A stretch of DNA of 8,479 nt from Kiritimatiellia bacterium (GTDB taxonomy: Bacteria; Verrucomicrobiota; Kiritimatiellia; UBA8416; JABMPJ01). The notes below the pieces were generated by a model. It was not told the DNA's origin, made no database searches, and saw only the letters and a program-made list of their open reading frames with translations. The stretch spans positions 1 to 8,479 of the forward strand of contig JAOZSS010000068.1 of the NCBI GenBank assembly GCA_029939545.1. The letters run 5' to 3'. A program made the translations under genes and the position numbers. Positions 1 through 6,114 of this stretch are shown here, in pieces; the stretch's first letter is position 1, and every line of letters begins with the position of its first letter.

Positions 1-786
1 TCGCAGGGCCTCGCAGTAATTGGTCATATCGGTCAGGATGACGAGCACATGATAGTCGTGCTTGAACGCCAACTCCTCCGCCAGCGTCAGCGCGAAGCGC
101 GGCGTGACAAGACGCTCCTCGGGCGGATCGGAAGCCAGGTTCAGGAACATCGTCGTGTTCGCCATGGCACCGGTCCGCTCCAGCTCGTCGCGGAAGTAGG
201 TCGCGTCGTCGTTCTTCACGCCCATGGCGGCAAACACCACGGCGAACTGCTCATCGGTGCCGCGAATCTTGGCCTGGCGTGCGATCTGGGCGGCCAGCTC
301 ATTGTGCGGCAAACCGTTACCGGAGAAGATCGGCAGCTTCTGCCCGCGTACCAGCGTGTTCATCGAATCGATCACCGACATGCCGGTCTCGATCACGTCC
401 ATCGGGTAATCGCGGTCGACCGGGTTGATGGCGCTGCCATAAATGCTGCGCGTGACCCCCTCAAACGGCAGCGGCATGCCATCCAGCGGACGTCCCACCC
501 CACTCAGCACACGTCCCAGCAGTGCCGGCGACACCGCAAACTCGAGCGCCTTGCCGAGAAACTTGATCGCCGTGTTGCGCAGGGACAGTCCCGTGGTGCC
601 CTCGAACACCTGGATCACCGCCCGGTCGGTCGATATATCCAACACGGTTCCGCGCCGCGTCGACCCGTCAGCACAGAGCACTTCCACCAGCTCGCCGTAG
701 GCCACATCGGCCACACGCTCCACCACAATGATGGGGCCCGCCGCCCGCTGCAAATCCCGATATATCCGCCCACTTTCGCTCGACAT
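1..786 (-). CDS. atpB: A/V-type ATPase subunit B (non-catalytic), 5' part, cut by window edge
   Basis: This is the N-terminal 262 codons of the regulatory, non-catalytic B subunit that alternates with A in the A3B3 head. The reading frame is open to base 1, so the C-terminal part lies outside the window. The start ATG at 786-784 has GGAG at 796-793, and the protein begins MSSESGRIYRDLQ. Visible features are an N-terminal beta-barrel domain (about residues 15-85), GRVLSGVGRPLDG (91-103), the family hallmark PIFSGNGLPHNELAAQ (152-167), which stands where A has its P-loop and lacks the GKT, and LTDMTNYCEALR (251-262). The strong match to B-subunit motifs makes the call near certain. The gene follows subunit A after a 51-nt spacer filled with a heptad repeat. 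Subunit D usually follows B and cannot be seen here. The symbol follows the A-type naming convention and is not F-type atpB (subunit a). Confidence 0.96.
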   Translation of the reverse strand, partial: MSSESGRIYRDLQRAAGPIIVVERVADVAYGELVEVLCADGSTRRGTVLDISTDRAVIQVFEGTTGLSLRNTAIKFLGKALEFAVSPALLGRVLSGVGRPLDGMPLPFEGVTRSIYGSAINPVDRDYPMDVIETGMSVIDSMNTLVRGQKLPIFSGNGLPHNELAAQIARQAKIRGTDEQFAVVFAAMGVKNDDATYFRDELERTGAMANTTMFLNLASDPPEERLVTPRFALTLAEELAFKHDYHVLVILTDMTNYCEALR

Positions 787-797
787 AACTTGCTCCC

Positions 798-830
798 CAC
801 TGATCACTGATTACTGATCACTGATCACTG
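798..830. repeat. Heptanucleotide tandem array in the A-B spacer
   Basis: The 33 bp are 4.7 head-to-tail copies of a 7-mer, CAGTGAT on the coding (minus) strand, with one variant copy CAGTAAT. The phasing is exact. It leaves three self-complementary TGATCA sites on the plus strand at 801-806, 815-820 and 822-827. The array fills most of the 51-nt gap between the subunit A stop (840-838) and the subunit B start (786), ending just before the B ribosome binding site. Its composition differs from the GC-rich genes on both sides. A similar class of repeat is the heptanucleotide STRR of cyanobacteria; no common origin is claimed. Its function is unknown. Confidence 0.85.
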
Positions 831-837
831 TCTTCCC

Positions 838-2577
838 TTAGAATCCGGCTTCCACCCGCCGCTTCAACTCCACAAACCGCTCCATTTCGTCGGCGGGAAT
901 GGCCTCTTTCATCCGGTGAATTTCTTCCACGATCTCGGCCGACAGAAGCTGGTGGACCGGCTTACCTTCCGCCGAAGCTTTCAGGGCCTGCTCGTGGAAG
1001 CTCAGAATGATATCGATCATCGCGAGCTGTTTCTCAAGCGGACAGTAGCTGTCGACCTCGCTGAAAGCCGCCTGCTGAAGGAAAGCCTCCTTAATCAGGC
1101 GGGAAGTCTCGATCGTGATGCGTTGCTTGTCAGGCAGCGCATCGGCCCCGATCAGCTTCACGATATTCTGCAGCTGCTCGTCTTCTTTGAGCAACGCCTT
1201 TGTCTTCTCTCGCAGCTCAGCCCATGGCAGTTCGGCATGTTCGGCATACCAGGCCGAGACGTCGTATTCCGAGTAGGAGGTGTTCCAGTGGATCGACGGG
1301 AAATGGCGCGCACTGGCCAGGTCGCGGTCGAGTCCCCAGAAGGTACGCACAAACCGCTTGGTGTGGGTCACGACCGGCTCGGAGAAATCGCCGCCCGGAG
1401 GCGATACGGCCCCGATGATGGTTACCGATCCCTCGCGCGTCGTGCCATCGCTGTCTTCGATCATCGAACGCCCCGCACGCTCATAGACATCACCGATGCG
1501 GGAGGCCAGGTAGGCCGGGTAGCCCTCCTCGGCCGGCATCTGCTCCAGGCGCCCCGAGATCTCGCGCAGGGCTTCGGCCCAGCGACTGGTCGAGTCGGCC
1601 ATGACCGCTACGTGGTAGCCCATGTCGCGGTAGTACTCGGCCATCGTGATGCCCGTGTAGATGCTCGCCTCGCGCGCCGTCACCGGCATGTTCGAGGTGT
1701 TGGCAATCAAGGCCGTGCGCTCCATGATCGGTTTGCCGCTGCGTGGATCCTTCAGCACAGGGAACTCTTCCAGCACCTGGGTCATCTCGTTGCCGCGCTC
1801 ACCACAGCCGATGTAGACAATCATGTCGACATCCGACCACTTGGCCAACTGGTGCTGCGTAACGGTCTTGCCGGTTCCGAATCCGCCGGGAATCGCACAG
1901 GCGCCACCACGTGCGGCCGGGAAAAGAAAATCGATCACGCGCTGCCCCGTAATCACCGGTACGCGCGGCGGGAGCCGCTTCGCGATCGGACGCGGACGCC
2001 TGATCGGCCACTTTTGCAGCATCGTGATTTCGCGCTCGCCAGCCGCGGTCTCCACTTTGGCGATCACGTCCGTCACGGTGTACTCGCCGGCCGCGGCGAT
2101 CCAGGTCAGATTGCCGCTCATGCCGGACGGCACCATCACGCGGTGCACAATCAGGTCGGTCTCGGGCACGTCGCCGAGAATAGAAAGTGAAACGATCGTG
2201 TCGCCGATCGTCTTCGTCGGCGTGAAGGCCCACGTGCGATCGAGGTCGATCCCCGGCGTGCTCAGTCCCCGCTCGAGGAACGTGCCGCTGTAGTCGAAGA
2301 GCTTCTGGAGTGGACGCTGAATGCCGTCGTAGATGCTACGCACGATGCCGGGGCCCAACCAAACCGAGAGCGGCTCACTGCGTGCGACTACCGGCTCGCC
2401 CGGCTTCACGCCGATCGTGTCTTCATAGACCTGGATCGTCGCAACATCATCTTCCAGCGCAATGATCTCGCCGGCCAGCTTCTCGTCGCCGACATCAACC
2501 TGCTCGCCGAGACCGGCCAGACCCATCCCGTCGGCAAACACCACGGGGCCATTAATACGAAGTATTACAGATTCCAT
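838..2577 (-). CDS. atpA: A/V-type ATPase catalytic subunit A (EC 7.1.2.2 or Na+ equivalent)
   Basis: This 579-residue protein, normal length for the family, is the catalytic subunit that hydrolyses or makes ATP in the cytoplasmic A3B3 head. The barrel domain opens with MESVILRINGPVV. It is followed by the bulge region specific to A subunits (about 100-190). The P-loop GGFGTGKT (231-238) has Lys237 and Thr238. GCGERGNEM (257-265) carries the catalytic glutamate Glu260. The Walker B strand HVAVMADSTSRW lies at 322-333, and GRLEQMPAEEGYPAYL at 342-357. Thr235 stands where eukaryotic A has the redox-regulatory Cys. Gln346 replaces the Glu usual in LEEMP, a mild oddity. The ATG at 2577 is chosen because it overlaps the E stop as TAATG and gives the conserved N-terminus; the upstream in-frame start at 2616 would add 13 residues unlike the family. 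The upstream GGGA is a modest ribosome binding site, so translational coupling to E is likely. The symbol follows A-type naming. Confidence 0.97.
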   Translation of the reverse strand: MESVILRINGPVVFADGMGLAGLGEQVDVGDEKLAGEIIALEDDVATIQVYEDTIGVKPGEPVVARSEPLSVWLGPGIVRSIYDGIQRPLQKLFDYSGTFLERGLSTPGIDLDRTWAFTPTKTIGDTIVSLSILGDVPETDLIVHRVMVPSGMSGNLTWIAAAGEYTVTDVIAKVETAAGEREITMLQKWPIRRPRPIAKRLPPRVPVITGQRVIDFLFPAARGGACAIPGGFGTGKTVTQHQLAKWSDVDMIVYIGCGERGNEMTQVLEEFPVLKDPRSGKPIMERTALIANTSNMPVTAREASIYTGITMAEYYRDMGYHVAVMADSTSRWAEALREISGRLEQMPAEEGYPAYLASRIGDVYERAGRSMIEDSDGTTREGSVTIIGAVSPPGGDFSEPVVTHTKRFVRTFWGLDRDLASARHFPSIHWNTSYSEYDVSAWYAEHAELPWAELREKTKALLKEDEQLQNIVKLIGADALPDKQRITIETSRLIKEAFLQQAAFSEVDSYCPLEKQLAMIDIILSFHEQALKASAEGKPVHQLLSAEIVEEIHRMKEAIPADEMERFVELKRRVEAGF

Positions 2578-3185
2578 TATACCAGTCCCACTATGCGTGC
2601 CACCTGCCCGCGCCATTCATCGCGATTCCGGCCCAACCGGGCTTCAAACGTGTTCTCAAAAACGATGCGTCCGGCCATATCACTCACCACCGGCCCCCCG
2701 CTGGTGTCGATGGTCTCGTCATCGATCGTGATCGATACGCCATCGATATCCTTCGGAAACTCCGCCCCCCGGGCCAGAGCCTGTTCGGCGGCATTCAGCC
2801 GCACCCGTACCGCCTCCGCACCGAGAGCAGTGATGCCCTCACCCACGAGCGAGGCCAGTAGCTTGAGGCGCGCCGATTCATCGTTGATGGTCGCCAGATC
2901 CTGCAGCGCGGCCGCAAACACGGCCTCCACAGCGTCCTCGCGCACATTCATGAGGGTGCGCCGCTCTTCCTGCTGCACTTCCGCCAGTACGGAGTGTTTG
3001 CGCTGCGCAGCGGCCTCGCGCACCGCTGCCTCGGCGGACGCCAGTCGTTTCGCCGCCTGCTCCTCGGCCTGCCGGATCTCGCGTGCCGAAGCCTTCTGAG
3101 CCCGCTCGGTCATCGCCTCGGCCTTATCGCGGGCCCTGCAAAGCACACGCTCGATCAAGGCATCCAGATTTTCGTTCTCACTCAT
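2577..3185 (-). CDS. atpE: A/V-type ATPase peripheral stalk subunit E
   Basis: This 202-residue protein is one half of the E/H(G) peripheral stalk that holds the A3B3 head to the membrane subunit I. Residues about 5-85 are a charged, Ala/Glu/Arg-rich helix with coiled-coil character. Residues about 90-202 form the globular head-binding domain and end with GGPVVSDMAGRIVFENTFEA (165-184), very close to the family's usual GG...DGRI..DNTLEARL. The start is set at the ATG at 3185, giving MSENENLDALIERV. The longer in-frame start at 3242 would translate repeat DNA (MDIPCWLLDIEN...) and looks artefactual. The ribosome binding site is weak (GGGA about 9 nt upstream). E is the only internal gene preceded by a long leader (177 nt), which carries inverted heptad arrays, so its expression may be set separately from F. 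Its stop overlaps the A start. Confidence 0.9.
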   Translation of the reverse strand: MSENENLDALIERVLCRARDKAEAMTERAQKASAREIRQAEEQAAKRLASAEAAVREAAAQRKHSVLAEVQQEERRTLMNVREDAVEAVFAAALQDLATINDESARLKLLASLVGEGITALGAEAVRVRLNAAEQALARGAEFPKDIDGVSITIDDETIDTSGGPVVSDMAGRIVFENTFEARLGRNRDEWRGQVARIVGLV

Positions 3186-3211
3186 GATCAGTCCCAACAA
3201 AAGGTGATTCT

Positions 3212-3324
3212 CAATATCCAACAGCCAACAAGGAATATCCAATAGGGGGTGGGCGGTTATCCAATATCCAAGGAGGGACGGGTCCCGTTGGTCATTGGAT
3301 TTGAGTGTTGGTTATTGGATATTC
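3212..3324. repeat. Opposed heptad-phased repeat arrays in the F-E spacer
   Basis: On the plus strand the left arm (3212-3274) has CAA/CCAA-type cores in 7-nt phase: CAATATC at 3212, cores at 3219 and 3226, GAATATC at 3233, a core at 3240, and an exact TATCCAA dimer at 3258-3271. The right arm (3288-3324) has the complementary core TTGG at 3288, 3295, 3308 and 3315, with TTGA at 3301. So the arms are degenerate arrays of the same 7-mer family in opposite orientation. The outermost match is a perfect 12-bp inverted repeat, GAATATCCAATA (3233-3244) against TATTGGATATTC (3313-3324). The arrays flank a GGGAC/GTCCC hairpin. The transcript could fold into an imperfect long stem. No open frame of note lies inside. 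Confidence 0.8.
3275..3286. other. Hairpin core between the two heptad arrays
   Basis: GGGAC at 3275-3279 pairs perfectly with GTCCC at 3282-3286 around a 2-nt GG gap. This gives a GC-rich tip at the centre of the otherwise AT-rich inverted arrays. Flanking CCAA (3268-3271) and TTGG (3288-3291) extend the symmetry imperfectly. No U-tract follows on either strand, so it does not look like an intrinsic terminator. In RNA it could nucleate the fold of the F-E spacer. Confidence 0.6.
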
Positions 3325-3362
3325 TTTCTCCTATTCATGCCTATCCGTGTTCTCTTTCGAAC

Positions 3363-3668
3363 CTACAACCTGATCCCAAGACTCTTCTGCAGATACGCCC
3401 GTATCTCATCCGCGCATCCAGCCTGGTCGTCGCGGTCGGGCAGCCGCAGCACCAGCGGCAGCTTGCGCCGCTGGAGATAGGGGCGGAACGCCGCTCCCAT
3501 CTGCGCCGCATACGAACTGCCCACCAGCACGACCCCGATCTCGGGATCGGCCAGATACTCATCGATGACCGTTGCCGTGTCATCCGGTGTGGCAGGCGTT
3601 GAGCCCGACACACCCGACAACTGGAACAGCCCCACGAGCAGTTTGTCGCCCACGACGCGGATCTTCAT
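3363..3668 (-). CDS. atpF: A/V-type ATPase subunit F (central stalk)
   Basis: This 101-residue cytoplasmic protein matches the small Rossmann-like F subunit, which binds the D shaft and modulates rotation. It starts MKIRVVGDKLLVGLFQLSGV, the usual first strand and turn of the family. The second strand EIGVVLVGSSYA (residues 43-54) is followed by a helix, PLVLRLPD (70-77) is the next strand, and a C-terminal helix follows. Length is normal for prokaryotic F. The ATG at 3668 lies 2 nt after the K stop, and AAGGTG within the last K codons serves as ribosome binding site, so it is probably coupled to K. The TAG stop is followed by the long repeat-filled spacer before E. Short F proteins have few fixed motifs, so the call rests on fold-level features, size and position. 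Confidence 0.86.
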   Translation of the reverse strand: MKIRVVGDKLLVGLFQLSGVSGSTPATPDDTATVIDEYLADPEIGVVLVGSSYAAQMGAAFRPYLQRRKLPLVLRLPDRDDQAGCADEIRAYLQKSLGIRL

Positions 3669-3670
3669 GC

Positions 3671-4081
3671 CTACACCTTGGCCAGCACAATGATCGCGAT
3701 CAGCAGACCGTAGATCGCAATACCTTCAGCCAGCGCCACGTAAATCAGCGACTTACCCATCAGCTCAGGCTTCTCCGCCACGGCACCCATCGCCGCCGTA
3801 CCGACATGCGATACAGCGTAACCGGCCGCGACCGACCCGAGACCCGTGGCCAATGCCGCGGCCATGAACGCCCAACAACTGATCTTGGCTGCGGACTCAT
3901 GCGACATTACCACCTTGGCGGCATCGGCATCACCATGGCCACCCTCGGCGGCTTCAACCTGATCACCGTCCTGCCCGAACGCTGACCCCACAAACATCAG
4001 CGGCGCGCAGCTCAGCAGAATTGCAGCCACCGCGATGAGCCCAATATTGACTCGCTTGAATACTGCCATGACACGTTCCAT
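3671..4081 (-). CDS. atpK: A/V-type ATPase rotor ring subunit K (proteolipid c), with N-terminal signal-like extension
   Basis: This 136-residue membrane protein forms the ion-carrying rotor ring. Residues about 12-36 are a hydrophobic signal-like segment ending SAFG (33-36), with Ala34 and Gly36 suiting positions -3 and -1 of a signal peptidase site. Residues 37-62 are an acidic, Gly/His-containing linker. Residues about 63-134 are the helical hairpin: a Gly/Ala-rich helix, loop AVAEKPELMG (100-109), then SLIYVALAEGIAIYGLLIAI (111-130) with the essential carboxylate Glu119. It is a single-hairpin type, like Thermus L, which also carries a signal-like N-terminus, and not the double hairpin of Enterococcus. 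Gly follows Glu119 and no helix-1 Gln is evident, which argues weakly for H+ over Na+. The ATG at 4081 is preferred over the inner one at 4069 because AGGAGG stands 6 nt upstream. Confidence 0.94.
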   Translation of the reverse strand: MERVMAVFKRVNIGLIAVAAILLSCAPLMFVGSAFGQDGDQVEAAEGGHGDADAAKVVMSHESAAKISCWAFMAAALATGLGSVAAGYAVSHVGTAAMGAVAEKPELMGKSLIYVALAEGIAIYGLLIAIIVLAKV

Positions 4082-4087
4082 GTTATA

Positions 4088-4093
4088 CCTCCT
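4088..4093 (-). promoter_or_regulatory. Consensus Shine-Dalgarno for subunit K
   Basis: AGGAGG on the minus strand, 6 nt before the ATG at 4081, is the only full-consensus ribosome binding site noted in the cluster. It sits in the 14-nt gap between the I stop and the K start. It fits the need for many K copies per complex and fixes the K start. Confidence 0.85.
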
Positions 4094-4095
4094 GT

Positions 4096-6114
4096 TTATT
4101 CCGAACTATCATCTTTGCGTATACTCAACGGCGCATACGCGACACCGTTACCGACGAAGAACTTCGAGAAGAACTCGTAGTACTCCAACCTCAAACACTG
4201 AATCGTCACGATCATCCCCTCGAGCACGATGATGAAGAGGTGCTCCAGCGGCAGACTGAGCACCGTGGCCACGCGACTTTCGACCATGTCGTTGACCGTG
4301 AAGACCGCCATCGTCAGCGCCGCATGCGCCAGCCCAAACGCCGCGACACGCAGGAAACTGACCGAGTTGGAGAACAGGTTCATCACGATCTCAATCGGCT
4401 CAAAGAGTATCGTGGCGATCTCCTCTTCATGTTCTTCCTCGGCAGACGAAGAAGGGCTTACCCCGATCCTCGCATGCCGCCGCTTATCCAACAGCAGAAA
4501 CGCCACCTGTCCCCCCGCCACCAGGCAGAGCGGCGTGGCAAGCAGCGAGATAATCAACCAGGACGGGGCGGTGATCTCTTTGCCCATCATGCTCATGGCG
4601 AACAGGACCAGCAGCGACCAGAAAAAGATCAGGCTCGACGCGCTCCACTGCCCGATCAGCGCCTTGCGCACCTTCTTCTGTCGCAGGGCCTGCACAATGT
4701 TCAGGACGACACCTAGCGACAGAAGCGCAACGCCCAGCGCCATCGCGGCGGCCAGGAACTTGGTCAGGTTCTCCGGATGACTCGGACGCATCCAGAGGTC
4801 GGGCAGAAACGAGTCACGCTCGATCCCGAAGCACGAGCCAAACAGAAACCCGAACAGCGTACCCGAAAGACCGGCCATCAAGAGAATACGACCCAGGTCG
4901 CGCATGGCGGTGAACAGCTTGTAGGGCAGAAACGCCATGGCGGCCCCGATGGCCGCCAGGCAGAGCCCATGCCCCACGTCGCCAAACATCATACCGAACA
5001 TGATGAGGAACGAGAGGGCCACAAACGGGGTCGGGTCTACGTCATTGTAGCCCGGCAGACCGTAGGTGCGCACAAACAGCTCGAACGGGCGGAACAGCGT
5101 GAAGTTGCGCAGATGCGTCGGCACCCCCTCTGCCGTCGGCTCAGCCACGGGCGTAAACTGGATGTGACAGAAACCGTCGGCATTCTTGTTAAGCCGACGC
5201 ATCAGGGCGTGTTTCTTCGACACAGGGATGAAGCCGGAGATCTGCGTCAGGATGCCATTCGATCCAAAACGCGACAGGGCATCATCCAACACGCTGTGTA
5301 CGTGCAGCCGGGCAACACACGCGGACAGGGCGGCGTGCCACGTGGGCAGCGACCGGTCATAGTCGCGCGTCAGGTCGGCCAGCCGGTCACGATGCATCCA
5401 CAACTCCATCTCGAGTTGCTCAGACCCATCCTCGAACGACGCCACGAACCGTTCCGGCGGCTTGGGCGAGCGGGCGCCCGCATCCTTCAGCAGCCTGTCG
5501 AAACGCCCTTTCTGGGCAGGGTCACCCAGCAGCAGAAATGCCACGTTGTTCCCCAGCGCGGGACGGGTCGCCAGCGCACACGGTTCGTCCGCGAGCTCTC
5601 TTTGCAGCCGCTCCGTGTGCGCTCGCCCGATCAAACCGCAACGGGCATAGAAATATTCGAAGCCCTGTAGATCAAGAAACGAAAGGCCGTGATCGTTCAG
5701 CAGGTGGAGCTCCTCGGAGATGTCATTCAGACGCGCGACCTCAGATTCGGATTCCTGGCGCTGACGAAAATGCTCATCGATCGTCTGGCGCAGTGTGGAC
5801 AACGTTTCCTCGGTCTCCTCGATAATCGCTTCCGTACTGCGGTCGAGAAAGGCTTCTTGCTGCTCCATCAAGAGGTGCTGCGTCTTGAGGCCCAGGTGCT
5901 GGAGCATCGATTCGGCCTGCCGGTCCAGCTTCTCAATCTTGCCGCGCCAATCCTCACGCTCGAGCGGGGAGAAGCCCCTGCCCTCTTCCGTTGAGAGTCG
6001 CCGCTCCACCACGTGCACGCTGCCTTCGCGCGTCAGCATCCCGGCCAATCGCTCGGCATCCTCGCAAAGCGACCAGACATCAATCCGGGTCATCCGTTCC
6101 GGGGCGAAGATCAT
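4096..6114 (-). CDS. atpI: A/V-type ATPase membrane stator subunit I (a-subunit homologue)
   Basis: This 672-residue, two-domain protein holds the ion half-channels beside the K ring and anchors the peripheral stalks. Residues about 1-340 are the soluble domain, with long charged helices (about 55-140 and 235-280). Residues about 360-660 hold seven or eight membrane segments. Family motifs are YNDVDPTPFVALSF (356-369), MFGMMFGDVGHGL (372-384), and NSVSFLRVAAFGLAHAAL (583-600). Arg589 in the last motif corresponds to the essential stator arginine (Arg735 of yeast Vph1p). LRLEYYEFFSKFF (641-653) is the conserved last-helix end. A very acidic loop (559-565) precedes the half-channel helices. The ATG at 6114 overlaps the C stop as ATGA; an inner Met8 is a possible but less supported start. 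The K gene follows after 14 nt. Confidence 0.95.
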   Translation of the reverse strand: MIFAPERMTRIDVWSLCEDAERLAGMLTREGSVHVVERRLSTEEGRGFSPLEREDWRGKIEKLDRQAESMLQHLGLKTQHLLMEQQEAFLDRSTEAIIEETEETLSTLRQTIDEHFRQRQESESEVARLNDISEELHLLNDHGLSFLDLQGFEYFYARCGLIGRAHTERLQRELADEPCALATRPALGNNVAFLLLGDPAQKGRFDRLLKDAGARSPKPPERFVASFEDGSEQLEMELWMHRDRLADLTRDYDRSLPTWHAALSACVARLHVHSVLDDALSRFGSNGILTQISGFIPVSKKHALMRRLNKNADGFCHIQFTPVAEPTAEGVPTHLRNFTLFRPFELFVRTYGLPGYNDVDPTPFVALSFLIMFGMMFGDVGHGLCLAAIGAAMAFLPYKLFTAMRDLGRILLMAGLSGTLFGFLFGSCFGIERDSFLPDLWMRPSHPENLTKFLAAAMALGVALLSLGVVLNIVQALRQKKVRKALIGQWSASSLIFFWSLLVLFAMSMMGKEITAPSWLIISLLATPLCLVAGGQVAFLLLDKRRHARIGVSPSSSAEEEHEEEIATILFEPIEIVMNLFSNSVSFLRVAAFGLAHAALTMAVFTVNDMVESRVATVLSLPLEHLFIIVLEGMIVTIQCLRLEYYEFFSKFFVGNGVAYAPLSIRKDDSSE

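Noticed and set aside
916..2190. 424-codon open frame on the plus strand, antisense to subunit A
   Set aside because: It lies wholly inside the strongly conserved subunit A gene, and its protein is Arg/His-rich with no recognisable motif. It is a codon-bias shadow of GC-rich DNA.
2578..2616. N-terminal extension of subunit A by 13 residues
   Set aside because: It would overlap the end of E by 40 nt and is unlike A-subunit N-termini, whereas the ATG at 2577 gives a TAATG overlap and the conserved start.
3186..3242. N-terminal extension of subunit E from an ATG at 3242
   Set aside because: The extra 19 residues translate the CAATATC-type repeat and match nothing in the family. The ATG at 3185 gives a normal E start.
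3212..3324. CRISPR array or insertion sequence
   Set aside because: The units are 7 nt with no spacers, and there is no transposase frame or target duplication, so neither class fits.
3249..3602. 117-codon plus-strand frame across the F-E spacer and F
   Set aside because: Its first part translates repeat DNA and the rest is antisense to F. It has no ribosome binding site or motif of note.
3995..4020. Lipobox-like LLSC (residues 22-25) in subunit K
   Set aside because: The hydrophobic segment continues well past the Cys, and a better signal peptidase I-type site follows at residues 34-36.
4777..5670. 297-codon open frame on the plus strand, antisense to subunit I
   Set aside because: The conserved motifs of subunit I are on the opposite strand at the same place, and the antisense product is unusually charged without a family signature.
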